Assembly (NCBI GenBank): GCA_027335515.1
Contig: DAHWHT010000385.1
Span: 1 to 5,886 of the forward strand
Source: Clostridia bacterium
Lineage (GTDB): Bacteria; Bacillota_E; RBS10-35; JAJYVN01
Reading direction: 5' to 3'
Length of the DNA: 5,886 nucleotides
Shown here: one piece after another, positions 5,767 through 5,886 of the stretch
Layout of the letters: each line of letters starts with the position of its first letter
Position numbering within the stretch: the first letter of the stretch is position 1
Position numbers and translations under genes: made by a program
The notes under the pieces: generated by a model
Database searches by the model: none
Told to the model about the DNA's origin: nothing
Seen by the model: the letters and a program-made list of their open reading frames with translations, nothing else

Positions 5767-5886
5767 GACGATCACCTCGCAGGTTGACGAACCGGGACAG
5801 GAGCCCCCGTCGCCGGTGCGCCCAGAGTCCGGGATCGGCCCCGAGGGCCGCCAGTGCCAGGGCATGCCAGGGGGAGGAGGGGCCCG
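5741..5886 (-). CDS. C-terminal end of an unidentified upstream operon gene (partial)
   Basis: A minus-strand frame open from the right edge ends at TGA 5741-5743 and gives 47 residues containing ALALAALGADPGLW, then a basic stretch (AHRRRGLLSRFVNLRG). The composition is protein-like, with high G/C at third positions until the overlap. It overlaps the ATPase start by 26 bases, a common arrangement for coupled genes. In Tad operons the gene before the ATPase is often a CpaE/TadZ-like ATPase, but nothing in these 47 residues proves that. At this GC content the other frames are open too, so this call rests on amino-acid composition and position. Confidence 0.4.
   Translation of the reverse strand, partial: GPSSPWHALALAALGADPGLWAHRRRGLLSRFVNLRGDRLGARQPAR
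5770..5778 (-). promoter_or_regulatory. Ribosome binding site selecting the TTG start of the ATPase
   Basis: GAGGTGATC on the minus strand matches the full anti-Shine-Dalgarno consensus. GAGG lies 8 bases before TTG 5766, which shortens the ATPase by 33 residues relative to the longest open frame. Confidence 0.7.

Noticed and set aside
5767..5865. Extension of the ATPase to an ATG at 5865.
   Set aside because: It adds a Pro/Gly/Ser-rich stretch with no matching ribosome binding site, while TTG 5766 has a near-perfect one; another frame here looks more like a real upstream protein.

Overview
The window comes from a high-GC bacterium. The backbone genes run at roughly 70-80% GC by eye, with strong G/C preference at third codon positions. 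They carry long, classical Shine-Dalgarno sequences (GAGGTGATC, AAGGAGGTG, GGGAGGAG) and use GTG and TTG starts. This would suit a high-GC Bacillota lineage (Thermaerobacter- or Symbiobacterium-like) or an actinobacterium; the sequence alone does not decide it.

Layout. Most of the window is one minus-strand operon for a Tad/Flp-type pilus or related type II/IV secretion machine. Read in the direction of transcription from the right edge it holds: the tail of an unidentified gene (5741-5886); a CpaF/TadA-family secretion ATPase (4501-5766); a TadB-like membrane platform protein (3656-4513); a TadC-like membrane platform protein (525-1298); a 71-residue single-pass protein (181-396); and the start of a second small single-pass protein (1-110). 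The two small proteins share the pattern S-E-(R/H)-G-A-(W/I)-D-E-(M/V) just before their hydrophobic segment and look like pilin-type subunits. The first three genes overlap and are probably translationally coupled. The ATPase would power assembly in the cytoplasm, the two platform proteins would sit in the inner membrane, and the small proteins would be the exported subunits.

The operon is interrupted. Between the TadB-like and TadC-like genes lies about 2.3 kb on the opposite strand, holding a 600-residue OLD-family protein (ABC-type ATPase fused to a TOPRIM nuclease domain; 1776-3578) and about 470 bases of leader with no recognised gene. The OLD gene is only about 50-60% GC, uses ATA codons repeatedly and has no helicase, reverse transcriptase or toxin partner in view, so it looks like a recently acquired stand-alone defence nuclease (class 1 OLD). 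No transposase, integrase, tRNA or long flanking repeat was found to explain how it arrived. The flanking pilus genes appear intact, so the insertion went into the intergenic space.

The main points for follow-up are this defence-gene insertion in a pilus operon, the paired pilin-like proteins with a shared non-canonical processing-site-like motif, and an ATPase that departs from several usually conserved family residues.
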